NCBI RefSeq assembly: GCF_016802725.1
Contig: NC_052676.1
Span: 9,890,436-9,954,435, forward strand
Reading direction: 5' to 3'
Length of the DNA stretch: 64,000 bases
From: Solenopsis invicta
Lineage: Eukaryota > Arthropoda > Insecta > Hymenoptera > Formicidae
The notes beneath the pieces were generated by a model that searched no databases, was not told the DNA's origin, and was given only the letters and a program-made list of their open reading frames with translations. This document shows, one piece after another, positions 10,729-20,944 of the stretch (position 1 is the stretch's first letter; each line of letters begins with the position of its first letter). The position numbers and the translations under genes are program-made.

Positions 10729-12369
10729 AGTCGTAGACGCTCTCGTTGGTGTCAATGAGATCTCGTCGCCACTGTTAGCGGTCGCCCTCGTTTGGCTGGG
10801 TGACACAGGGCTCGTATCTCCCGCGGTACCCGTGAATAACTCTGCAACTTTTGCTCAAGATTCTCCCTGGTTTGTCTGTAATATTATAAATTGAAGTGAT
10901 GCACGGTCAATTTCCGGCGGTTGCAAGGTTCGTCAATACGCAGTATCCTTCTTGCTTTGAGCGGTTTGCAAGAAGTAAGTGGCAACCGATACAAGATCTA
11001 AATTTAGCTTTCTGTGCAATATTCCGAGATATCTGGTCGAGTCAAATTGAAACACGTTGAATCCGGTTACAGATAGAATTGTAGTTGATGAAATAGAATG
11101 TCTCACCAATATTAGATAAAAACCATGCATTACAATTGTTTAATTATTAGTTTCTGCTTAGCCTAACAATCCACAAAGATGAAATAGGAATATTTTATTA
11201 CAAAAAAGACACCTGACTGTACTACTTTGTTTAGGATTATATGACTACCCAGAGAATCCAGTTAAAGTCTTTTCAAGCTTTAATCAAAGGACACTATTTT
11301 AGCTTATGGGACGATGACGCAAACTTATCAAACTTATCCATGCACACTATTGGTGCGTTCCCATTCAATCAACAAAACTAAAATTTTTCACCAATTCCAA
11401 TTAATGCTTTAGTCAATATTTCATCAATTAATAAAAAATTAATAATCCTATCTTATGTTATCTTATTTGATCTTATCTCTAATAAGATAAAAAAACTTTG
11501 TTAATGTAAACAAAATTTTCGAGCAAAACGCACGCGCGGTAATCTCCTTACGCTCAGATACAGAGACGCAGCAAGTATTACAAACATGAATGGACATTTT
11601 AATAACTTTAGATATGCTAATAGGAAACAATAGCAATATAAAACATCGAGAAAAATGTGGGTCTGATTGTAAAGCATTTCTAAAGTTATGAAAATTTTAT
11701 AACTATATAATTAATCACAACCACATATACTGCCACATTTATAGAACAACATAATATATATATTCTTATTTCTGAAGAAATAACGCATATACCCCTTAGA
11801 CATTTTGTTATATAAAACTTATATATAAAAAAATGTCTTATATATAAAAAAAATGTCCAAAAAGGAATTAATTCTAGAAATAGTGAAAGGAACAGTGACA
11901 TTATTTACTGAATCAGTAAGAATGCGAGAGCGCGTATTTTAAATCATATATGGAGTGAAGGGAATAGCGTGATTCTATTCTCTTCATCTAGTAACCATGT
12001 GTGGAGGGAAAGAAAAAAACGCATAGATTTCTAATCATATAAGGACAAAAATATACTCTTTGTCCTTTAGAGAATATATAAAAAAGCTGGAATCTCCGCA
12101 AGTACCTTTCTATTAATAGACCTATTGTAGAAGTATTAACAAAACAAATAGTCAACATTTTATAATCATGAAAATAGAATATTGTTTCTTCACCAAAAAA
12201 AATAAAAAATTATTTGGGTATACGATCACGAGATCCTGTATCTCCTTCATCGTTTGGGACTGCATTGGAGTTTTACCTCCTTTACCGTCTGCAATAGCCA
12301 CAACATCAAGTATTTGAAATACTTGCTGAAACCTAGTCAAGGCTCTGAGGTGTTGCCAGGACAATACAA
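10729..12369. other. No recognisable gene
   Basis: About 1.6 kb, moderately AT-rich, with only short open frames (65-90 codons). A minus frame at 12152-12424 contains AIADGKGGKTPMQSQTMKE, which I do not recognise. The region may be host DNA or decayed repeats. Confidence 0.5.
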
Positions 12370-13227
12370 TAAATCTCATATAAGAAGTGATAGACTCTAT
12401 CGTGAAATGGCAATCGATATACACAAGTATCAGTGTTTGGCTAAAATCTCATAGAATATTATCAATATTTCTTGTATAATCAATTAACAGAGTAGACTTT
12501 CTGGTTAAGAAACGATAGTATTTCTGTTCATCAGTTTACATAGACTCGGATTTAGCCAGATATGCACGTTTCCTATTCAGAAGTTCAACATGCGTATGAG
12601 ATATTTCATATAAGATATGATAGACTTTATTGTGAAAAGGTGATTGAAATACATAGGTATCAGTGTTTGGCTAAATTCTGATAGAATATTATCAATATTT
12701 CATGTATAATCCATTAACAGAGTTGATTTCGTATTTTCTATTCAAGAAACGTTTTTTTTTTGTTCATCAGTCTACATAGACTTTAATTGAGCCAAATATG
12801 CAGGTTTCCAGTTCAAACATTCGACATGTGTATGGAAAATCTCACATAAGATGTGATAGACTCTATTGTAAAATAGTGATTAAAATATATAGTTATCAGT
12901 GTTTGGCTGAACTCTGATAGAATATTGTATTTATTCTTTCTACAGTTTATTAACTGACTCTATTTCGTAATTTTTGGATAAGAAACGATAGTATTTCTGT
13001 TCATCGGTTTTATAAACTCCTATTGAGCCAGATATGCACTTTCTTATTCAGACGTTCGATATGTGTGTGGTAAATCTCATATAAAATGTGATAGGCTTTA
13101 CCGTGAAATGGCAATTGAAGTACATAAGTATCAATATTCGGCTAAAGTCTGATAAAATATTATCATATTTTTTGTGTAATCCATTAACAGATTAGACTTA
13201 GTAATTTCTGGATAAGAAACGGTAGTA
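12370..13227. repeat. 235-bp satellite, block 1
   Basis: The marker GATAAGAAACGATAGTATTT or a variant recurs near 12505, 12738, 12977 and 13213, a period of 233-239 bp. Each monomer also has GTTTACATAGACT and CAGTGTTTGGCTAAA. The array is interrupted at 13227 by a mariner and resumes at 37221. Confidence 0.88.
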
Positions 13228-13302
13228 TTGGGTGTACAACTTAATTCGGTCCGCTTTTTGCTTGAGAAACGCATTTGTTTGAACGATAAAATAAATTAAT
13301 AC

Positions 13303-13593
13303 TGTTATGTCCGTCTCACTTGACACTCGCGCAATAATAACACGGATTTTTAAAAAAGAGCTTTAATGCAAAAACTAAGAACACAGTAAAACAAAATATA
13401 GTATACGGTATTTCGCACAAGAAACGTAATCGCTCGCACAAACGTCAATACCGTTCAAGCGCCCAAATTGGACTCAGATGTCAAACTATTTACATCCTAG
13501 ATTACATCCTAGAGACGATCTTCTTTTTCCGTCAATCACTTCATATCAATCAACTCAAACGGAAACGCAAGAACAAGATCGAAGGACATGACA
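13303..13593 (-). repeat. Element B 3' LTR
   Basis: 291 bp, pairs with 35717-36000. A few short indels separate them (for example an extra TCCTAGATTACA-type duplication near 13494). Confidence 0.88.
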
Positions 13594-14117
13594 TTATGCC
13601 CCCGCTCTTCAAGATTGTCGTCCCGACAATCTATCGGGAATAATTTCTTTCTCTACCCTAAAACAGTTTTTTTCTCTTCCGAGTTACCGAGCTGCTGGCC
13701 TTCAAATTGCTGGCATAAGATTCTTGTCTTCTTCTAGTTTTTGACGCTACATTCTAGCTGGTCTTTGTATGACGAATCTTCAGACAAAGGGAGGAATTAG
13801 CTTCCGAGGACCCAACGCTCCCTATGTCCGCGCCTCGGCATTTGCCCTCAGGCCCTCGGGAAAACCTTGATTCAAAAACCGGGGTGAGGCGGTCTTCTTA
13901 AAAAAAAATTTCGTAGACTTTCCTCTACGCGAAATGGCTCCTACTTGCAAGATTCCAAACTAAAATAAAATAAGATCCAACGAGTACTCAATTCACAAAA
14001 CATTAGTCAGATTCTCTCTCTCTCTTCCTCTCTCTTTTACACCCCCCAATTTTGGAAGAAAAACAATCTTCAGAATCCTTCTCCCCAAGGCGAGAATTTC
14101 TAGGGAAACACGACGAC

Positions 14118-14716
14118 TTCCTGATCTACCCTGAGCTTCTGCCACAAGTTACCGAAGGTCGCTCGCGTAAACCTCACACTAACACCTTTTTGGAAAAAGA
14201 AAAAAATCCTAGATTCTCTTTTATTTTATCCCAGCTTTTGCCACTGGTAACCAAACGTCGTCCTCCGCGAATCAGACCAAAATGACGACCTCCTGCTCTA
14301 CCCTAGGCTCCTGCCACAGGTTACCGAGCGTTGTTAGCGTCTACAATCACAATCTACTTGACGACTTCCTGCTCTACCCTGGGCTCCTGCCATAGGTTAC
14401 CGAGCGTCGTCTACTTTCGAAATCAAAATTCACTCGAGGACTTCCTGCTTTACCCTGGGCTCCTGCCACAGGTTACCGAGCGGCGTCTTAAACAATCTTA
14501 AACAAACGACGACCTTCTGCTCTCAACCGGGCCTCTGCTTTGGGAAACATTTGCTGCAAATTTATTCCCTTGAACTAAACCATGAAATTTTTAAATAATA
14601 GAAACTAATTTTAAGCTTTTGAGGCAAAAACGGTCCCTCGAATCCATTGCCCAAGGTGAGGATTTCCAGGGAAGCACGACAGCCTCCTGCTCTACCCCGG
14701 GCCACTGCCATGAGTT
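14118..14716. repeat. Minisatellite inside element B
   Basis: At least six diverged copies of a roughly 75-bp unit with the core CTGCTCTACCCTGGGCTCCT followed by GCCACAGGTTACCGAGCG. Copies start near 14118, 14283, 14357, 14435, 14508 and 14680. Confidence 0.8.
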
Positions 14717-14860
14717 ACCGAGCGCCGCCCAAGTTATTCCCAAACCAACGTCTTTTTGGGAAAAAAAGAAATGTTAGACCATCTTCCTCTTTTCTGAGAC
14801 AAAATTTCAATCCCGCAAAGAAAAAAATTCTAAGCTAAAGCTATCTCTCTCTGGGGCGCG

Positions 14861-17370
14861 GTGGAGGCGGTCGCCCCCCCGCCTGGGTCCCCGGAGGAGG
14901 TCGTGGTGACCCCGGACATTCCGGGTGTGCCCACCGAATCCGGGACTCAGCGCGGGAGGAAGCGGGCGCGTGGCCGTCCCCGGATCGACGGACCTTTTAG
15001 GTCTCCGTCTCCCCCGTCGGACGGGGCGGACATCGAAGACCGCCTCCACGGAGTGCCCATGGAGGGCTTTAGAGCGCGGCGACTTAGAGCCAACGTAATA
15101 CGTGACTCTGAGACGTCACAGGGGGGGGGGGTCTGATGCGCGGCCTAGGCAGCGCATCAAGTTCCCCCCACCCTGTTCACTCCCGAACAAAGGCGGGAGC
15201 TGGACAGGGAGCAGGGAGTCATCTCCCTCAGCACGACAATCGACTTGGCCGGTCTGGCCGACGGTTGGCTGCGGGAGGTGGAAAATGCCCGGACAAAGTG
15301 CACCAAGCTCGGGATGCATGGTGCCTTGTCCGGGCAAATCAAGAAGAATACACATCTCGCCCGGGAGGCTGTCATGACCCTGGCGTATCGGGCCATGGGG
15401 CGTCTTGGGCGGGATGACGGCTACGAGGAGGTCAGGGCCGCGGCGCGCGAGGAGGAGATCAGAATTCTCCGCGCCGAGGTCGAGGATTTGCGGGGGCAGC
15501 TGGGGGTGGCGAGAAGAGCACTCGTGCTCGGATCGGGGCCCTCGGCTGCGTCCCGCAGCGATGGGGGGATCGTCCCGCCCCCGCCGACTCCGGCGGCTGT
15601 CCCTGTCCCCGACCCCTCTTCTTACGAGGAGAGGGTGATCGGGCTGCTGGGGCAGCTGGCGGGCTCGATGGGGGAAATGGAGTGGCACCTGGCGCGGGTC
15701 GAGGAGGGGGCTGTCTCGGCCTCCTCCCTAGCCGGCGCCGGAGCGAAACGGGTGAGAGGGGGACGTCGGGGGACCGGACTCTGCGGGAGGAGCCCCTTGC
15801 CCCCGAGCCCCCCAGCGGCGCCGCGGAATCGCCTGCTCCGCTTCCGTCCACGGACGGACCGAGTTGGGCGACCGTGGTGGGCCGCAAGGAGAAGAGGAAG
15901 GCTGCAGCGGGGGGGCGCCGGCGAAGAAGTCGGCTCCCGCCCCTGCAGCCACGAAAAGCGGCCGGGGCTGTCCCCTCCACCGGCCGGGAGCTGCTGGCGC
16001 TGGTTCCACGGCGGGGGCGGGCGCGGCATTGTCGCGCTCCCCCTCGCCGGGATTGCGGCCCAGCGGAAAGAAGAAGAAGAAGGGTCCAAAGAGGGGTAAA
16101 TCCGGAGGGGGCCGCCGCCGTCCCGGGCGGCGTCCGCTGCCCCGGGAGCGGTGGGGAGGCGGATCCCGAGGTCCTCCGTGGTGGCAATCACGGTGGAGCC
16201 TCCTACACCGACATAATAAAGAGGTCCAGGGCGGCTATTGACCTGAGGGACATCCTCCCTCAGCCCGACCTGGGCCTCAACATGAGGGTATCTCAGGCCG
16301 GGGATGTCCTGCTGGAGATCCCCGGCACGGAAAGTCGGCCGGCGGCTGAGCGCCTCGCGGCCGAGATGACTCGCGTGGCTGGGGGCCCGGGGATCCGGAT
16401 CACCTGCCCTATGCGTAGGGTGGGGTTCCGGGTGTCCGGGTTCCTCGATTCCACCGAGTCGGAGGAGGTGGCGGCGGCGCTGGCGGGCGCAGGAGCCTGC
16501 AGCGCCGCCGAGATCAAAGTCGGGCGAGTTACTCGCGGCCGCCGGGGCATGGGCTCTGTGATAGCACAGTGCCTGGTCGCGGCGGCTGCGAGGCTCGCCA
16601 AAGTGGGGAAGTGGTCCTGGGCTAGGCGGCCGTGCGCGTGGAGGCTCTCAAGGCGCCTCCTCAGCGCTGCTACCGCTGCCTGGCCCAGGGCCATATGCAG
16701 CACCGATGCCCCGGTTATTCGGACCGGTCCAGGTGCTGCTTCAATTGCGGCGGGGAGTGTCACACTCGGGCACAGTGCGCTAATCAGCCGTTCTGTCCCG
16801 AGTGTGCCTCCCGCAGCAGGGAGGCCGGCCACCGTCCGGGTGGTCCGAGCTGCCCTAGGATACCTCCTATGCCAAGGAAGACTGGGGCCTCCTCCCTCCG
16901 CCCCGGATCCGGGGAGTGAGGGGGAGATGGAGGTGGAGCGGCCTCCGTCACCGCCGGACGCTGGCGCTGCTCGCGGCGCTCAGGCCGTTGGGGGCGACGG
17001 GCCGGCGGAGGCCGAGGCCGCCGTGGGGGTGCGTCTCTCGCGGGCGGGGTTCCTGTCGAGGGACCCCGTCCGCGGAGGACGCTCGGCTGCCGGGGTCCAC
17101 TTCGGACTCGTCTGAGTCCGGGGAGGAGCCCCGCCGCCCAAATCGCGCGCGGTCAACGAGACCGGCGCGCTCGACGCGATCAGCGTGTCTAGTCACGCGT
17201 CTGGGGATAACCTCCCCGTGGCCAGGGTGATTCTCTCACCCCTCCCCCCCCAACTCCCGCAGAGGGAGCGGAGGGGGAGTAAGGCCACGAGGGAGGCGAG
17301 GCCCAAGGGAGGCGCGCCCAGTGCGCCCTCCCCGGGGCCGCCCGTCCTCGGCAAGGGGAAGCGGCGATAG
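14861..17370 (+). pseudogene. R1-type LINE ORF1 (gag-like), frameshifted
   Basis: Successive frames carry parts of one protein. 14861-15136 gives a Pro/Arg-rich N-terminus. 15245-16099 starts with helices including WLREVENARTKCTKLGMHG and a coiled coil (EEIRILRAEVEDLRGQLG). 15682-17115 contains the central RNA-binding-like domain (YTDIIKRSRAAIDLRD, VGFRVSGFLDSTESEEV). 16632-16919 holds CCHC knuckles CYRCLAQGHMQHRC and CFNCGGECHTRAQC, and a third, CPECASRSREAGH. The frame changes at a run of G near 15120, between 15680 and 15765, and near 16620. R1 ORF1 proteins bind the element RNA. The C-terminal end is the KGKRR stop at 17370. Dense overlapping frames on the other strand are composition artefacts. 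Confidence 0.75.
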
Positions 17371-17974
17371 TGCCGCTCCTCGGGTGCCCGCCCCTAGCTG
17401 CCCCTAGCGCTCGGGGGATGCGACGGGACGGGGCCCAGGCCGATGGGGCCCGGCGCCAGGCGAGATGTCTTCCCTCCCCTGGCGTTCGGCCCGGCCACGC
17501 GAGCGCCGTGGATGGGAGGAGGTCGGGCGGGCGGCGGCGACCGCTCGTCCCTGGGCGTGGGGCTCGCACCAGCGATATGTCGGGAGCGGCCCCACGACCC
17601 TAAATGGGCGCGGGGGTGCGTGATGCCTCGCTCCGCCTCCCCGGGGTCGGGCTAGGCCATACTGGCTGACGTATATCGGCTGGGCCAGCAAAGCCCGACT
17701 CCCAACTCGACGAACTGGCGCGTCGGGGAGCTCCATGCTCCGACCACCGGTGGAGGGATCCGAGTGTATGCCTTAGCAATCCCGATCCCTCCACGCAATG
17801 GGGTGAGATGGGCTCGGTGGGTTTTTAGTGGGTAGGCAGGCCGGGCCTCGCCAACTTTCTGCCGCGCAAGCGGTCTGTGCCGGCGAGGGGTACCGCGTCC
17901 CGAGTCCCACACTCCTGTGGTCTAGCCAACCCGGGGTGCAATGAGCATCTTCCACCCGATAAAAAAAAAAAAAA
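17371..17974 (+). other. Half-LINE 3' tail and poly(A)
   Basis: GC-rich sequence with no endonuclease or RT signature, ending ACCCGAT followed by A14. The last 300 bp probably correspond to the 3' UTR recognised by the RT of a full-length relative. Confidence 0.6.
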
Positions 17975-18269
17975 GTTATCTCTCTCTCTCTCTCACTCTC
18001 CCCCTCTCTTTCAATATACTCAAGAAAATTTTAAGAGAAAACGATACGCCATGCGTCAATTAAAACGATAAAGATTAAAGTTGGTGACAGACTCTCGAAA
18101 TTTCAAATAATTGAATCTCGTCAAGAGGGCTAATGAAAGTCAGCGCGGATATAGGTGCGCAAATGTTTATTTCTTGTCCACGACAATTTTCAACGTGTTA
18201 TTTTAACTAATTACAATAATTCCGGACGTTTCGACTCATTTTGAGTCATCTTCAGAGCAATATATATAT

Positions 18270-18868
18270 TGTGACGTGGCAGTTTTATCTGCCTCGCCAC
18301 TTCGTCCTCCGCCTGAGCATAGCGCAAGGAGGCGCGTGTAGCGTAATTATGGTCGGAGTCGAAATAATTCCCGCGTCCGGCTTACTAATCTCTGTTGTCT
18401 ACTCCTTATCTCGTTGTTTTTCTTTACTACGCTAACCGCTTTTTTTTTCTTATTTGATTGTATACCATCGCTATTATTCACTGCAATACATGTGTTCTCT
18501 CTCTGTTATATTGGCCTGACTTTACTTAATTTCTCGCCTACCCGTCTCCTCCAGTAAGAGAGCCGCTTCGTCCCTGTCTCCGCTACCCCGCCCCTCTACC
18601 GGTTAGAGGAGCTAGCTGGCCGCGTGCGAGCGACGATTCCGCTTTTGTGTGATGAGTTATCGCGTGATACGAATTGGCGTTTAGCGTGGAAAAGTGAACC
18701 CGGCGACGCGACCGGAGTAATCGCGTCTGGCGCCCAATTTCGCGATTTGGTTGGAATCTAGCCGTCGGTATTCTCGTCGCTCTCGCGCGCGCTTCGTGTA
18801 GCGTCTCCGCTACCTTGTTTGATCGCGTACTTCGCCGTTGCTCTCCGGCGTCCGAAAAGTGCGTGACA
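18270..18868 (+). repeat. Gypsy-1 5' LTR, internally deleted
   Basis: 599 bp from TGTGACGTGG to GTGCGTGACA. It is collinear with the 3' LTR except for a 1313-bp loss at the 7-mer GGCGCGT (18331-18337). Confidence 0.93.
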
Positions 18869-18873
18869 AAATT

Positions 18874-18891
18874 TGGCGCCCAACGTGGGGC
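18874..18891 (+). promoter_or_regulatory. Gypsy-1 primer binding site (tRNA-Lys)
   Basis: TGGCGCCCAACGTGGGGC, five bases after the 5' LTR. This is the classical complement of the tRNA-Lys1,2 3' end. Confidence 0.92.
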
Positions 18892-19655
18892 GCGCCAGTA
18901 CAAATTTCTTTCTACGGTCTTCCGGAGACACGGGCGTAGCAACTAAACATTTTTTTTCTCTGCGTGTTATCGGAGGAATTTCGGGCCGGCGAGAGATTCT
19001 ATGTTGAGTGTGAGTAACTTTTTTTGTTTTTCCTGAGTATGTGTTGTGTGCGTCCTGTCTGAGTTTTTTTTGTACTTTCCTGTTCTCGCTAGAATTTTGA
19101 TAACTTATTGCAAGCCAATTTCAGCTTTCAATTGTTTGACACCGCTAACCATTGACGAATAATATCAAAATTTCTCGAGACCATATTAACCGTCTTTTGT
19201 AACTGATTCTTATTCGCTTTTGGTATCGTCTTGATTCTTGCGTGTGAATGTTGCTTCTCAAGCTGTGAGTTGCGATTTTGAGAATTCACGATTGACATTA
19301 TTATTTACGATCTTGTGACTTGATATCGGCGAGCAAGGCCATAAACAGTCCGTCTTGTTTGATCGGTGAATATTTGCGAATATTATTTCGCGACGGTGGA
19401 ATTTGCTGCTCAGTGCCGATTGTAGTGCTTGGCGTCGAGGTAAACACGCCGAGGAATTTAGGGGGAGGGCGTGCTGTTGAAATATCGTGCCGTGTTTGCG
19501 CGTTCGAGTGTCGCAAATATTTTGGGATCTTAGAATACGCTTTGAGTGACCGTTAATTTTCGCTTCGGCTAGCGTTGTCGTTTTCGTGAGATATCGCCGT
19601 ACAATTGCGCGTGTGGGAATCAGTCGGTCGTGCGGGGGGACAACATCGCTCGAAC

Positions 19656-20897
19656 ATGAGTTCGACTAAGTACGACGACGAGTGGATTTTTACCGCCACC
19701 CTCGAACAATTAATTGCCGCGCTGGAAGAGCAGGGGCTCTCAACCGAGGGTTCTCAATCCGCGCTCGCGTTGAGGTTATTGCGCCACATGCGGACGACGC
19801 GTGTGGGCGAATCGTTCGGTGGCGCGGACGGTGCGCAAGGGTTACCGGATTACGGGCATTTGAATCTCCCCGAGGAGGGGGTACCGCGACCAGACAGTCC
19901 CTTCGAGGCCGCGATGAGGCCGCTGGCGAGCGTTCACGCGTCCGGGGGAGGCGGGGGACGTCGACCACCGGGATCGAGCGACGCGGCCGCCGCTTACAAC
20001 ATCATGCGGCGTTGGAATCTAAAGTTTTCCGGCGCGCGAGGGGAAGACGCGGAAACTTTTTTGTTACGAATTGAGGAGGGTCGCGAGTTGATACCGGTCG
20101 AGGATACCGACATCTTGCGATGCCTACCGTTCTTCCTATCGGGTGTCGCGCTTCACTGGTTCCGTGCTAAGCGCACGAAGTTAACGACGTGGGTTACGTT
20201 CAAGGCGGCGTGGCGTGCGCGATTCGGGGATCCCGACTTCCAGTTCGCCTTGCGGGATGAAATTATGCGGCGTACCCAGGGCGAGCGCGAAACGGTCGTG
20301 GACTACTTAACGTGTCTAAATGCGCTTTTCGACCGTCTCTCACCCCCGTGGGGTGAGGAAGAGAAAATCGGTTACGCACACCGCCACATGTTGCCGCGCT
20401 TGCAGACCATGGTGCCGCGCGATTCGGTCACCGATTTAGATTCCCTCGAGTTATTGGCGGCGCGAGCGGAAAGTTGTTGTCGGGCGGCCTTAAGTTATCG
20501 AGCACCCCCACCGCCGGAGCGATCGCTATTCCCCGATCTAGCCTATCGTCCTTCAAAGGAGGGGGGAAGCGGCAGAAAATTGAATGACACTCTCGCGGCA
20601 TTAGAGATATCGGGTTTAGGTGAGAATGATGGAGCGCCGCGCGCGGGGAGGGGGAAAAAGGCGAAGGCTCGCAGCGACGCTGCGACCACCGCGCCGTCGA
20701 CCACCGCCGTGGCGGGTCCTTCGACCGCCACCCCGTCTACAAGTGTGCACCGTAGCAATCCCGGCAAATGCTGGAATTGCGATCAGACGGGCCACTTTGC
20801 GCGTGACTGCAAATCCGCTCCGCGCACTCATTGCTATCGGTGCGGCAAGGCGGGAGTGACGTTGCGTACGTGCCCAGATTGTGCGGGAAACGCCTAA
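19656..20897 (+). CDS. gag: Gypsy-1 gag with SAP-like N-terminus
   Basis: 413 codons from ATGAGTTCG; an in-frame upstream extension exists, but this is the first ATG preceded by a favourable AAC context. Residues about 14-45 (LEQLIAALEEQGLSTEG, then LALRLL) resemble a SAP DNA-binding helix pair. A capsid-like region follows (MRRWNLKFSG, AETFLLRIEEG, ALHWFRAK, YLTCLNALFDRLSPPW). One CCHC knuckle, CWNCDQTGHFARDC, and a second Cys-rich segment, CYRCGKAGVTLRTC, end the protein. Gag assembles the particle and packages RNA. The stop follows a slippery site, and pol is in the -1 frame, so a Gag-Pol fusion is expected. Confidence 0.93.
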   Translation: MSSTKYDDEWIFTATLEQLIAALEEQGLSTEGSQSALALRLLRHMRTTRVGESFGGADGAQGLPDYGHLNLPEEGVPRPDSPFEAAMRPLASVHASGGGGGRRPPGSSDAAAAYNIMRRWNLKFSGARGEDAETFLLRIEEGRELIPVEDTDILRCLPFFLSGVALHWFRAKRTKLTTWVTFKAAWRARFGDPDFQFALRDEIMRRTQGERETVVDYLTCLNALFDRLSPPWGEEEKIGYAHRHMLPRLQTMVPRDSVTDLDSLELLAARAESCCRAALSYRAPPPPERSLFPDLAYRPSKEGGSGRKLNDTLAALEISGLGENDGAPRAGRGKKAKARSDAATTAPSTTAVAGPSTATPSTSVHRSNPGKCWNCDQTGHFARDCKSAPRTHCYRCGKAGVTLRTCPDCAGNA

Positions 20898-20944
20898 GGG
20901 AGTCGGAGAAGGGGGAAAACGCGACTCCTGGCCATGCATCCCCC
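20885..20944 (+). promoter_or_regulatory. Programmed -1 frameshift signal
   Basis: Slippery heptamer GGGAAAC (20885-20891) in the correct phase (codons GGA AAC in gag), one codon before the gag stop. A 7-nt spacer leads to a stem GGAGTCG (20899-20905) with CGACTCC (20922-20928). GGGGG in the loop (20911-20915) can pair with CCCCC (20940-20944), making an H-type pseudoknot. Confidence 0.85.

Larger units (their letters stand above)
14853..17974 (+). mobile_element. R1-type LINE lacking ORF2 (half-LINE)
   Basis: A strongly GC-rich block ends in 14 A residues (17961-17974) and is flanked by TATCTCTCTCT on both sides (14842-14852 and 17977-17987). It holds a gag-like ORF1 with zinc knuckles and then a noncoding tail with GTGGGTTTTTAGTGGGTAGG. 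No endonuclease or RT is present. The target is a (TC)n microsatellite; some R1-clade families are known to choose microsatellites. Base composition differs sharply from the AT-rich surroundings. Confidence 0.78.

Noticed and set aside
12152..12454. Small frames near the satellite start as a host exon
   Set aside because: Frames on both strands overlap, no splice pattern or known motif can be supported.
15459..16191. Long minus-strand frames in the GC-rich LINE
   Set aside because: Composition artefact opposite a recognisable ORF1 on the plus strand.
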